DNA of 64,000 nucleotides. Origin: Leptodactylus fallax (taxonomy: Eukaryota; Chordata; Amphibia; Anura; Leptodactylidae). The stretch lies in contig CAMRHE010000021.1 of the NCBI GenBank assembly GCA_947044405.1, positions 7,052,501 to 7,116,500 on the forward strand. The letters run 5' to 3'. Below are positions 1-10,412 of this stretch, one piece after another. Position numbers and translations under genes: made by a program. Position 1 is the first letter of the stretch; every line of letters starts with the position of its first letter. The notes under the pieces are model-generated. The model was not told where the DNA came from. It did not search any database and worked only from the letters and a program-made list of their open reading frames with translations.

Positions 1-440
1 CTGGGCCACAATGACAGTAATCTAAGTCCCAGGATCAACATCCTTTCCCGCAAAATTTCTAGCTCCCATAATTTATGATATATTTACTTTCAAAAAGTCC
101 TCCAAGTCCATCTTGAACTTGTACACATTATCAGACATCACCACATCATTTGGCAGTGAGTTACATAGTCTCATTGCTCTTACTGTAAAAAATCCCCACC
201 TAAGACTGTGATAGAACCTTTTTTCCTCTAGATGTAGAGGATGCCTCCCTTTTACAGTTACAGGTCTCGGTATAAAGAGATCAATGAAAAGCACTCTGTA
301 TTGTCCATTCATATACTGTATTTGTACATCATAATCAGGTCACACCTAAGACGTCTCTTTTCCAAACTGAACAACCCCAAATTTGATAATATATCTTTAT
401 AATCCTTAATCGCCCTAATTACCTTAGTTACCCCCTTTAA
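1..440 (-). mobile_element. Decayed 3' end of a non-LTR retrotransposon (LINE)
   Basis: Read on the minus strand, 310-440 encodes a stretch containing KRRLRCDLIMMYKY. After a frame change near 310, positions 312-73 continue with FFTVRAMRLCNSLPNDVV and end in a stop. An arginine-rich RRLRxDL block followed by a LWNSLP-type block is the usual C-terminal tail of reverse transcriptases of CR1/Jockey-like LINEs; here the W of LWNSLP is C. The frame change shows the copy is dead. The clade is not certain, and the element may run off the left edge of the window. Confidence 0.6.
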
Positions 441-985
441 ACTGTAAAGAGGCACATTATTATAAATGTCCATAAACATATTGTACTGTATTTTTTTTTT
501 TTATTACTATAGCACTATAGACTTAATCGCAACATATTCTATTACTATTCCGCAATCTAGTCATGCACAAAAAGTTGTGATCTGGGGTGCAGTATGCAAA
601 GTCAGTGTGTTGCATCTGGGCAGACAGTCTATGGAGAAGTGGGGCCAAGCATGTATGTAGCTGTCTTTATTCAATTCTGTGGGTGAAAGTATACATAATG
701 TGGTGCAGATAAAAACTGAGAGGCCTTTCCAGCTTGCCTTAAGGAAACAACCACACAAGTATGCAAATCCTGTGTATATGCCATAAATGTCTGAGTTAGA
801 ATAGATGGAGCACTCTAGCCCTATTGAAGAGCACCTTAAATTTCTTAGGCCCCTGTAAGATTTAGCAGTTTAAATCACATTTTGTCCTGTTTTAATGGTA
901 GCCACTAGTAGTTTAATATTAAACAATAATGCAGACCCGCTTTCTATATTGGAAATGTCAAAAATTGCTGGATTGAAAACTATTT
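441..985. other. No gene seen
   Basis: AT-rich sequence with a T-run near 491. Only short chance reading frames occur and no repeat family was recognised. Confidence 0.5.
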
Positions 986-1152
986 GACATTTATTACCTA
1001 TGTACAGGATAGGTGATAAAGGTCTGATCGCAAGGGACCCCCAAAATTCCCCCTGTTCCTCCTGACATAACTGCAGTGAGGAGGAGTTTCGATGGGGAGG
1101 TGGCTGAGCATGCAACTTACCACTGAACAGTGAGATAGGTGATAAATGTACA
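986..1152. repeat. Short inverted-repeat element (probable MITE)
   Basis: The left end carries ACATTTATTACCTAT (from about 987) and the right end ATAGGTGATAAATGT (from about 1135). These are reverse complements apart from one base, 130 bp apart. The interior is more GC-rich than the flanks. The exact ends and target duplication were not resolved. Confidence 0.45.
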
Positions 1153-2566
1153 TTGTAGGACAACTACTTTAATGCAGGTATAGTTAGGCACCATCTCTGA
1201 ACCGTCATATTTTTATGGACCCAGTCAATGAAGACAAAAAGGCAATAAGGCAAAGGTGAGGCAATTTTGTTTGTATGACTGTTTCGGGGAAACCCCGAAC
1301 GTAGATCAGGTGCAGGTGTGAAGCTAGCCTTAGTTTCCTTTCCATACCCATAGACCTATAGATATCTACATACTTTTGATAAAAAAGAGCATGATTGTTA
1401 TGCCTGCAGATAAATCAAAGCTTTCTTCATCATACAGGCCAATAATATCTACTAGTCAAAGTCACAAAACCAATATTTCCATCCAATCTCTGCTATCGAT
1501 TCTCCAAGGGTGTACCTTTGGTTTTTAAACAGGTGATACTGAGAACAATGGTTCCTCAAACGTGAGGCCTGAACATGTTTCTTTCTTTAGGTAACTTTTC
1601 AATATGGTTTTTTAATGGAATGACCTTATTGTTACATATACATGATGGGATTTTCTGTTGTAATGGCGATGATATTCTCCAGGGAATATTGCTTTGTTAG
1701 AATATTTTGCACTGTCTTCAGTAAGACATTTTCTACTGAACATTGTTAACGTAAAGCCACATGTACTGCTTTTGTTACTATACTAGTACAGCGATATGTC
1801 ATATATTATACAGTAGAGGAATACACCATGTTCACATATATATATTGTTGATAACTTCTGTTTTGTGGCACCTATATTGCTATTTTTATCTATTAATTTA
1901 TAAAATATTGAAAAAAGGTAAAAATGTGAGCTGTTGTATGTACACTTCCCCCAAGTCAAAATAGACAAATGAGGGGAAAATGAGGAACAAAGAAAGCAAC
2001 TGAGCACTAATTTCATGGCAAAATATATAATACATACTGTATATATTTCTTATAGAATCATAAGCACACAAATAACAAGAAGCACTAGCATAGACACCCA
2101 TGATAAGGTGCTCATGTACCATGAAATAGCTCAAGAGTATGTATATCAGGAGGATAAACCCAGTTTACAACAATGCCAATAAAATGCTAATGAATTTGTA
2201 GCATAATATAAAAATGGATTTCCTTATAATAAGCATGATTTGGTATCACGAGAAGAATACTACCCAAAAGAAGTGGTCAAGAAAAAACCTATTCAAATGT
2301 ATAGCAAAAATATAGAATATTTATTCAAAGTTACTATACATAACAATACACGGTGGTTAAAAAGACATGGGCCAAATGTAAAAATACACTACATACAGTC
2401 ATTCATATAATATAACATCAAAAAATAGATGAAACCAATTAATATTAAAGTGCTGGCAATAGTACAAGCATGTACAGAGATTCCACAAAAAATTTGAATA
2501 AGAAGTCAATTACACAGTATAGCTGATATAAAACACTCTAATAGCAATCATCCCTACTTCACAATA
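1153..2566. other. No gene seen
   Basis: AT-rich intergenic sequence with scattered stops in all frames and no recognisable repeat. The short frames around 1761-2134 have no family features. Confidence 0.5.
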
Positions 2567-2568
2567 TA

Positions 2569-2790
2569 CAGTGCCTTGCGAAAGTATTCAGCCCCCTTGA
2601 ACTTTTCAACCTTTTGCCACATTTCAGGCTTCAAACATAAAGATATAAAATTTTAATTTTTTGGTGAAGAATCAACAACAAGTGGGACACAATTGTGAAG
2701 TGGAATGAAATGTATTGGTTATTTTAAACTTTTGTAAAAAATAAAAAAAACTGAAAAGTGGGGCGTGCAATATTATTCAGCCCCTTTACT
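2569..2790 (+). repeat. Left terminal inverted repeat of the Tc1-type element (IR/DR)
   Basis: Outer motif AAAGTATTCAGCCCCCTT lies near 2580 and inner motif TATTATTCAGCCCC near 2770. In related elements the transposase binds such paired direct repeats. This repeat matches the right end (3989-4200) in inverse orientation. Confidence 0.8.
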
Positions 2791-2962
2791 TTCAGTGCAG
2801 CAAACTCACTCCAGAAGTTCAGTGAGGATCTCTGAATGATCCAATATTGTCCTAAATGACTGATGATGATAAATATAATCCACATGTGTGTAATCAAGTC
2901 TCTGTATAAATGCACCTGCTCTGTGATAGTCTCAGGGTTCTGTTTAAAGCGCAGAGAGCATC

Positions 2963-3982
2963 ATGAAGACCAAGGAACACACCAGGCAGGTCCGTGATAC
3001 TGTTGTGGAGAAGTTTAAAGCCGGATTTGGATACAAAAAGATTTCTCAAACTTTAAACATCCCAAGGAGCACTGTGCAAGCGATCATATTGAAATGGAAG
3101 GAGTATCAGACCACTGCAAATCTACCAAGACCCGGCCGTCCCTCTAAACTTTCATCTCAAACAAGGAGAAGACTGATCAGACATGCAGCCAAGAGGCCCA
3201 TGATCACTCTGGATGAACTGCAGAGATCTACAGCTGAGGTGGGAGAGTCTGTCCATAGGACAACAATCAGTCGTACACTGCACAAATCTGGCCTTTATGG
3301 AAGAGTGGCAAGAAGAAAGCCATTTCTCAAAGATATCCATAAAAAGTCTCGTTTAAAGTTTGCCACAAGCTACCTGGGAGACACACCAAATATGTGGAAG
3401 AAGGTGCTCTGGTCAGATGAAACCAAAATCGAACTTTTTGGCCACAATGCAAAACGATATGTTTGGCATAAAAGCAACACAGCTCATCACCCTGAACACC
3501 CCATCCCCACTGTCAAACATGGTGGTGGCAGCATCATGGTTTGGGCCTGCTTTTCTTCAGCAGGGACAGGGAAGATGGTTAAAATTGATGGGAAGATGGA
3601 TGGAGCCAAATACAGGACCATTCTGGAAGAAAACCGGTTGGAGTCTGCAAAAGACCTGAGACTGGGATGGAGATTTATCTTCCAACAAGACAATGATCCC
3701 AAACATAAAGCAAAATCTACAATGGAATGGTTCACAAATAAACGTATCCAGGTGTTAAAATGGCCAAGTCAAAGTCTAGACCTGAATCCAATCGAGAATC
3801 TGTGGAAAGAGCTGAAAACTGCTGTTCACAAACGCTCTCCATCCAACCTCACTGAGCTCGAGCTGTTTTCCAAGGAAGAATGGGCAAGAATTTCAGTCTC
3901 TCGATGTGCAAAAGTGATAGAGACATACCCCAAGCGACTTGCAGCTGTAATTGCAGCAAAAGGTGGCGCTACAAAGTATTAA
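2963..3982 (+). CDS. Tc1-type DDE transposase, apparently intact (339 aa)
   Basis: Predicted cut-and-paste transposase that would excise the surrounding element and insert it at TA. Residues 1-50 fit the first helix-turn-helix of the paired-like DNA-binding domain, and PRPGRPSK at 55-62 is the GRPR-type linker. A second helix-turn-helix spans about 64-115. The catalytic domain has D152 in WSDETK, D243 in QQDNDPKH and E278 in NPIENLW, with 34 residues between the last two (DD34E). A glycine-rich KHGGGS block is at 185-190. About 340 residues and a GGATKY C-terminus are normal for Tc1 transposases. SLDLNPIE replaces the usual SPDLNPIE, so P to L at 272 could reduce activity. The ATG at 2963 is chosen because it gives the full paired domain. 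No intron is needed. Confidence 0.93.
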   Translation: MKTKEHTRQVRDTVVEKFKAGFGYKKISQTLNIPRSTVQAIILKWKEYQTTANLPRPGRPSKLSSQTRRRLIRHAAKRPMITLDELQRSTAEVGESVHRTTISRTLHKSGLYGRVARRKPFLKDIHKKSRLKFATSYLGDTPNMWKKVLWSDETKIELFGHNAKRYVWHKSNTAHHPEHPIPTVKHGGGSIMVWACFSSAGTGKMVKIDGKMDGAKYRTILEENRLESAKDLRLGWRFIFQQDNDPKHKAKSTMEWFTNKRIQVLKWPSQSLDLNPIENLWKELKTAVHKRSPSNLTELELFSKEEWARISVSRCAKVIETYPKRLAAVIAAKGGATKY

Positions 3983-3988
3983 CTTAAG

Positions 3989-4200
3989 GTGGCCGAATAA
4001 TTTGGCACACCCCCACTTTTCAGTTTTTTATTTTTTACAAAAGTTTAAAATATCCAATAAATTTCGTTCCACTTCACAATTGTGTCCCACTTGTTGATTC
4101 GTCACCAAAAAATTAAAATTTTATATCCTTATGTTTTAAGCCTGAAATGTGGCAAAAGGTTGAAAAGTTCAAGGGGGCCGAATACTTTCACAAGGTACTG
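3989..4200 (-). repeat. Right terminal inverted repeat of the Tc1-type element
   Basis: Inverse match to 2569-2790. The inner site GGCCGAATAATTTGG begins just 7 bp after the transposase stop codon; the outer site ends at 4200 before TA. Confidence 0.8.
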
Positions 4201-4436
4201 TAAATATCTAGACTGACTGGCTCCCAGACATGCAAGTGACCCTAAAGTATAACAAAAATTATTATGGACAACAAGGGTCTATACCTGTAGCCATTATAAA
4301 AGTTGGCAGTACTTGGAAATAGTCCCCAGGAAAAACGGTCCCATTGTTGACGAACCACCTCTTGAGAGAAGAATGAGAGTAATGTACAAAAATGCTGAAT
4401 TTGTGTGGGTATGAGACCCCAGAAAATAAAAAGAAT

Positions 4437-4656
4437 AAGGCTAAGGCCCCAAGTAGCGACCAGCAGCCAAAAAATGCTGCAGAAAAGACTGTGTCAGAAA
4501 CGCATCGCTTTTTTAAAAATGCAGCTTTTCCACTGCTGATTTTTTTTTTCTGCATTGTGTGGATGGAATTAGCCAGAATCCCATCTACTTTGCAGGTACT
4601 GTAGAACGCTGTGTTATTTGCTATTTCTGCCACGGCCAAAATGCTGCGTGTTTGGA
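4437..4656 (+). repeat. Truncated MITE of the GGCTAAAGCCCCA family
   Basis: It starts GGCTAAGGCCCCAAGTAG and contains the family blocks TCTGCATTGTGTGGATGG and AGCCAGAATCCCATC. Other copies lie at 4897, 32415, 36085, 37047 and 37538. The right terminal repeat is missing. Confidence 0.65.
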
Positions 4657-4896
4657 ACATGATCCTAGGCCTGAAACTCTTATCCATGTGCAGGAAGAGG
4701 AAATTGTCAGTAGAAAAACCACTCCTATAATGTTAAAGCCTCATAAACACAATCATGTACCTTGTTTTGCATCTTGTGTGAGATTCTATATCATTGACAA
4801 ATTTCCTTCTGTGGTCACAGACTATTCTTATTTATGTCATGTAAATCACATGTAGTTGTCTCCTAGTCCAAGAGTGTTATCTTTCACAACCTCTAT

Positions 4897-5210
4897 TAGG
4901 CTAAAGCCCCACGTAGTTGACTGCAATGGAAATGCATCACGGTTTTTCCCTCACAGCTTCTCACAGAAAGTCAGAGAGGTTTCCTCTGCAGACTTTCTGC
5001 TTCCATTATACCTACAGGGAAACTGACAACGTTTCCGTAGGTATAATTGACATGCTGCGATTTCCAAAAATGCAACGGTTTTGGAAATAGCAGCATTTTT
5101 CTGCAATGTGTGGATGGGATTCGCTAGAATTCCATCCACACATTGCAGTGACTGTAAAACGCTGTGTTTTTTTGCAGCGGTGTTTCCACCATGTGGGGCC
5201 CAGGGCTTAA
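4897..5210 (+). repeat. MITE of the GGCTAAAGCCCCA family, near full length
   Basis: The left end TAGGCTAAAGCCCCACG and right end ATGTGGGGCCCAGGGCTTA form imperfect terminal inverted repeats about 310 bp apart. The centre has internal complementary blocks (GTATAATTGACATGCTGCG and AATGTGTGGATGGG-type). It is non-coding, and the parent transposon was not identified. Confidence 0.75.
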
Positions 5211-5255
5211 AGGTGTTTTCCAGGAAATACATTATTTCCTGGGCAACCCCTTTAA
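5207..5255. repeat. 41-bp micro-MITE flanked by TTAA
   Basis: TTAA at 5207-5210 and 5252-5255 bracket a 41-bp imperfect hairpin. It starts AGGTGTTTTCCAGGAAAT and ends TTTCCTGGGCAACCCCT. The ends resemble those of larger TTAA-flanked MITEs here (14791, 55369), so it is probably an extreme deletion derivative. Confidence 0.6.
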
Positions 5256-6110
5256 GCGCTGCATCACTTAAGGTGAAGATGGGAGCCACATTTTAGCAGA
5301 TGTATAGTTTCTGTCTGCATTTCCCATGTCTAACTTGGTGAAGGTCAGGGGTCTCCATTTTATTTAAAAAAAAAAAAAAAAACTTGGCGCACCCCTGAAT
5401 GAGTCTAATGTACAAGTACATAAAGCGATTAAGTCTACCACGGAGATTGACTAGATTCATTAGGGAGTAAAATGTAAAAGTAATATGAAATATTCTGACA
5501 AGACCTGTGTGCCTAGCAGTTATTACACAGTTTCCTGTGAGTTGTCGGGATTTCTCCATCTCACTGTCAGTTATTACAGCTCAGAAACTTTCTAGTCACT
5601 TTTCAGTTTTTGCGGTGTCTACGGGTTTATTTCTGGCCTGTGGTGCTTTTACTTATTATTTTCTATAGCACTAGTATATTCCAAAGTGCTCTGCAGAAAA
5701 TATACTGACACTGCACAGTCTTGGTTCTCTACCTCAGGCACTGAGAAGTATGCAAGATGTCATTTCCTATGAAGTCATTTAACCTAAAACTTGTGAAATG
5801 GGATGAAAGTAAAGTAACTATAATATACACAGAGTGTATATACAGTGAAACTTCTTTGAGATAACCAAAAATTGGACTGAAAATAGTTTTCTAGAGGGTG
5901 GTCTTCTCAAAGAAGTTGGACAGTATGTATAATATAAGGTGGAGCTGAAAAAATAAAATAATTCAAATCATCCCCCTTTCCCTAGATTTGAAATAAAAAT
6001 ACATAAAAACATAAAAATGTTAATAAAAAGTGATCAAACATCAGACATTCAACCAAAATAATATTACCAATAAGTACATCGGGTCCCACATAAAAAGACG
6101 CCTTATGCAT
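5256..6110. other. No gene seen
   Basis: AT-rich sequence with an A-run near 5367-5383. No coding or clear repeat structure was recognised. Confidence 0.5.
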
Positions 6111-6516
6111 CCCCATACACGGAAAACTTTTTTTTTTTGCAAAGTTTTGGATTTTTTTTCAAGGGGTTAAAACATAAAAAAATCTATATACATTTGGTAT
6201 CCACAGCATTGTACTGACCCATAGAATAGAGGTGATGTCATTTTGGCTGCACAGTGAACGCAATAAAAACAAAGTCCATAAGAAAGTCGCACAAATGCAG
6301 TTTTTCTCCAATTCCACCCCATTCTGAATTTTTTCCAGCTTCCCAGAACATCATATGGAATATTAAATGGTACCATTACAATGTACAATTTGTCCTGCAA
6401 ACACTAAGCCCTCATATGGCTTTGTGAACAGAAAAATTACAAAGTTATGGAGTTTGGAAGGCAGGGAGTCAAAAACAAAAATTGAAAATGCCTGCGATGG
6501 GAAGGGGTTAAAAAAG
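6111..6516 (-). repeat. TTAACCCCTT-type element, minus-oriented partial copy
   Basis: On the minus strand it begins TTAACCCCTTCCCATCGCA (near 6510) and carries the family blocks CATAACTTTGTAATTTTTC, CTGGAAAAAATTCAGAATG and CAAATGTATATAGA. The same order occurs at 41564-42249 and 56681-57539. It ends in a T/A-rich tail near 6111-6160. No transposase is present. Confidence 0.65.
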
Positions 6517-7607
6517 GGGCAAAAAAGGCACAAATGCACTCCAGTACATGGGCAGCATAAAAAAGACCTTCAGGTCAAATATTATTAAAAATGGGCAATT
6601 GCGCTTTTTTTTTAACAAAAAATGGGCAATGACACATTTAACAAGTAGCACAGTAAAACTAGTCTATAAAAGCCACACCTGCGAAAAATATGACAGATGA
6701 TAAATAACCCCCATAGTCTATAATGGCATCCAATGGATCAAGCCACATCTCATATTAATCTGTGTCCTTTTATGCTTCTGCATCACAATCAAAAGCTTTT
6801 TGTGGTACACTATAACTCATTGACCTCTAAGGGTATTATGGCTCCAAACAAGTGTTTTGTACAAATAGTAATATGGGCACGTGCAGGAGCCCTAATATTT
6901 TTATGAAGAGTTTCAATGTAATATGACATAGAGTAATGTGTAATGTAATGTCTAAAGAGTAATGTGGCCAAGTACAGGGAGATATATGCACCGCCCCAAA
7001 ACTAATATTAGCATTTTAAACTCAGTTTGGACTCTGGTGCTGAGTTATAAATATAGGCAATACAACAACTTCACAGCAATATACCATGTCATTAAGGAAA
7101 GGGCTGCAATGAAGTGCTGAATGCTACACATCCTATAACCTTCTGCAGTGGTCAAATGAGCTTAAATTATTCAGATGTTAAGACAACAAAAGATTGTGTT
7201 GAGTGAAGGCAAGGGCACAGGTCCTTCTTACATGCTTGTGGAGGGGAGGGAGTTTACACAGCAGGGGTCAACACTGAATTTTAGAGAGTAACTGCATTGT
7301 GTGGATCTAACAAGAGGAAGTAAGAACAGACAGTGCCCCTCCTCAATGCAAACACTTACAGACTTAACCTGCAGCTGAACTTTTGCTCTTGAGTGACCAG
7401 TGCCATTAGGACATAGGTCAAAAGGTTAGAAAGGGACAGAAATGGGACTGCTGTGGAATAGAGGCGATAGATTAATATTTTGAGAATTAAGTAAACTTCA
7501 TTCCCATAATTCATATGAGATAAAAAAAATAATAAAATTGTAATGATTAATTTAAAATAAGAGTTAATTAAAACATATAAAAACATAAAAATAAGATATA
7601 TATACAT
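6517..7607. other. No gene seen
   Basis: AT-rich intergenic sequence. No repeat family or coding signal was recognised. Confidence 0.45.
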
Positions 7608-7868
7608 GTACCTGCACATACAAATCTGTGCACATTATATATTATTTGTCATTTGTACAACACTTGTTGGAATGGCAACAATGCTGCATGACATTTCATA
7701 CATCTGACAACCTAGCTTGGAAAGTACTGGTGAACTCTTCATATCCCATAGGTACTGATGCAATTGTGAACTGTATCTGGCAGAAGCACAGACAGGTACA
7801 TATGTACCTGTGCATATGAATCTGTGCACATTATATGTTGTTTGTCATTTGTAAACTTGTTGGAATGG
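7608..7868. repeat. Local direct duplication of about 65-70 bp
   Basis: Positions 7608-7676 and 7806-7868 share blocks such as AATCTGTGCACATTATAT and ACTTGTTGGAATGG, about 198 bp apart, with scattered substitutions and small deletions. This is an old local duplication next to the tetranucleotide repeat at 7868. Confidence 0.55.
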
Positions 7869-7931
7869 ATAGATAGATAAATAGATAGATAGATAGATAG
7901 ATGAACAGATAGATAGATAGATAGATAGATG
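7868..7931. repeat. (GATA)n microsatellite
   Basis: A slightly interrupted GATA/AGAT tetranucleotide run of about 64 bp, with variant units such as AAAT and GAAC. Confidence 0.95.
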
Positions 7932-8229
7932 GTCTTTTTGCATATATTGGAGTGCAGGATGTGCACCCAAGTTCTATTAGTTTTTCTGGTAGTGCTGCAC
8001 TTTTTTGGAGATAGATAGACAAACGGATAAGAGAACTGCTGTAGAATACATTGATTCTATATCAATAAAAATTAGTAATAAAGAAATAAGGAAAAGCTAT
8101 TGAGTTTACCTCGGGATGAAGCCGCGTTGTTCGTATTGCCTAGCAACTGACACTTTACAACTACATGTAAAAATATAAGAGAGCTATTTCCTCGCAAGGA
8201 TGGGGTTATCATACACTGGAACAGGTCTG

Positions 8230-8905
8230 AGTGAAATATACTGAGCTTTTTTCCCACTTGAATTGGAGCGCATTAATATGCAACCCTTGTATGATTAGTC
8301 CTATTTCATCTTGATGAGATGTTTCTTTCTTTACTGTTTTTCTCCGGCTAACCACAAATTTTAATGTTTTTCAAACGACTTTAAATTAACAGCGTAAAAA
8401 ATGAATTCATGATTGCAAAATTAATAACGCAATAAAACACTAGAGTTTTGCTGATCGGCTTCTCTCATTAGCATAGAGAAAAATATCTCTACTTTATGTT
8501 TCATTTTATTGAAAACCAGTTTGTATGGGGTGCAATCAGAAGGAACTATATAACACAGTGACTGAGCCAATTAAAGTGTGTGCGGAGCGGATATAGAATA
8601 TATGTTACTAAATATTATGGCATTACTTTACCTGAGCAGACAGCTGTGCACTGAAACATGGCCTCATTTTCCGCCGGGAAGCAGTTCAATCTAAGAATTG
8701 GGCATAAATCAGGTGTAAATTGTTTAGAAATCATTTATGGGATTATTTGCGGCCCAGTGTTTTTACAGCCTGTGACTGTACGTATCTCTATGCTTTTTAA
8801 TTTTATCTCGCCATGCAACATTTCAATTGGATTGTAACTTTTCCTATTATTGTTTCATTTCGTTCTGCATATCATTTCTTATATTTTATGTAAAACACAT
8901 TTTCC
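8230..8905. promoter_or_regulatory. Candidate conserved non-coding element (unproven)
   Basis: Unlike its surroundings this stretch shows no inverted repeat, tandem repeat or transposon motif. It is dense in TAAT cores and also has ATTAATATGCAACC, AATTAATAACGCAATAAA and GGCATAAATCAGGTGTAAAT. Such sequence often proves to be vertebrate enhancer DNA, but this is a judgement by eye. No cross-species alignment was possible. Confidence 0.3.
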
Positions 8906-8999
8906 TCTTGCAATAGTAAATATCATTTTTTGAGTTGCCCTCTTCGGTGAAGTTGTTAAATATTCTATTAGCTGTTTCTTAGCTATACTGTATACTTGG

Positions 9000-9155
9000 A
9001 TCTCCCGAGCCCCAATGCGAAATCTGTAATATGGCCCCTTCTTACTTTAGAATAGTGGTATATTTTATGTGGCAGAGGGATCTTTGGGGCCCCTTCAGAA
9101 TCTAGGAACTGTTACCACTACACCCCCTATAGCTACACCCCTGGCTCCTGAATGG
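9000..9155 (+). repeat. Interspersed repeat (GAGCCCCAATGCGAAATCT family)
   Basis: It carries GAGCCCCAATGCGAAATCT and, later, GGGGCCCCTTCAGAATCTAG. A second copy near 22813-22955 has the same order of blocks. The family type is not identified; the CCCTATAGCTACACCCCTGG end resembles hAT-type repeat ends. Confidence 0.5.
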
Positions 9156-10364
9156 CATATCTACCTTTTTAGACAGCAGCATTGATGGATTAACCATTAA
9201 GAAAACTAAGCATGCTCATAGGGCATCAAGGGGTTTCCACAAATATTTTCCATTTCCAGATTTACCATGATGGACCATACGGACCAAACTGCAAATAGTG
9301 AAGCTGAACCAGGGTCCACAGGAAGAAACCCCCACAATAAATGAAAAATTTACATAATTAGATTGTCAATTACAATTTGAAAATATTCCTATGAGTACAT
9401 ACTGTACCTAGAATTTTTATTATACCCTATCCCATCCCCCTTACCCCATGCCATGATGACAGGGAGGCAGGGCAGAAAAAAAAATCCTTTATCACAAAAC
9501 AATTCTTCCAAAACTTTCATTTTTATCATACTGAGTAAACTTCTGTTTTTTCCAATCCCAATAGCTCTCCATTTGTAACTGCTGATTAACAAAAAACTTC
9601 CAACCATCTATCGATGGAATTTCATTACAGATCCAATATTTTAAGATTATTTTCTATACTGAAAAAAGCAGGGAAGTAATAGTTTTTATCTTATCAATTA
9701 TTGTTCTATCATTACCAAGAAGACCTAACACACATAACTAAGGATTAAATTCATGTTAAGGGTGGTTTTGAGGGTTTCATTAAAGTCTTCTCTAGAGAAG
9801 TTGTAATACCTGACATCTGCTAGGAAGCAACAGATGTACCTTTGACATTACAAAATAGATTTTTAACATCTAAGAGGACAAATCAATGACTAAGCCCTTA
9901 TTCACACGTCAGGTTAAAATGTGACTTGTACTTCTGCAGCAGAAATCTGATGCAAAAAATGACCATAAACATTAAAAAAATGTCACCCGAAACTGCCAAT
10001 TTTAGTGGGACCAGTCAACCATCTAATGTGTTTGGGGGTCTCCAGACTCCCACAATGCCATATAATGGGAAGATAAAGATTAGGTTGGAATTCAATTTCC
10101 ATATCTTTTTGTTCTTGATGAGAGGTGCCTGGCAGCGGTATCTTCCTGTCTGCCAACATTTACATCAATCAGCTGACCCTAGCTTGTATGTGTATGAGGG
10201 GATCTGGTGAGCTGTCAGTCGAACAGTCATAACTTAAATGCAGGAAGATTAGTCTCCTTGTTATTCAATAGGGCTAATCCTTGGCATTTCCATTTGAAAT
10301 AAGTAGCATGCTGTGTGCAATCGGATGCATGTGAACAGAGCCTTATATTTATTAGTGTTTTCAG
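9156..10364. other. No gene seen
   Basis: AT-rich sequence. The piece near 9893-9920 (AAGCCCTTATTCACACGTCA) resembles the end of a MITE but was not delimited. No coding signal. Confidence 0.4.
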
Positions 10365-10365
10365 C

Positions 10366-10375
10366 TATCTGTCTG

Positions 10376-10408
<33 letters not shown>

Positions 10409-10410
10409 TT
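10366..10410. repeat. (CTAT)n microsatellite
   Basis: About eleven CTAT/CTGT tetranucleotide units in a row. Confidence 0.95.
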
Positions 10411-10412
10411 CT

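Larger units (their letters stand above)
2569..4200 (+). mobile_element. Complete Tc1/mariner-type transposon with long inverted repeats
   Basis: The 1632-bp element starts CAGTGCCTTGCGAAAGT and ends with the near reverse complement ACTTTCACAAGGTACTG. It is flanked by TA at 2567-2568 and 4201-4202, the Tc1 target duplication. The two ends match over about 210 bp with only a handful of differences plus one 3-bp indel, so the copy looks young. Each inverted repeat holds an outer and an inner copy of a TATTCAGCCCC-like motif (outer near 2585, inner near 2773), which is the IR/DR layout of many vertebrate Tc1 elements. A single intact transposase frame lies between them. Confidence 0.93.
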
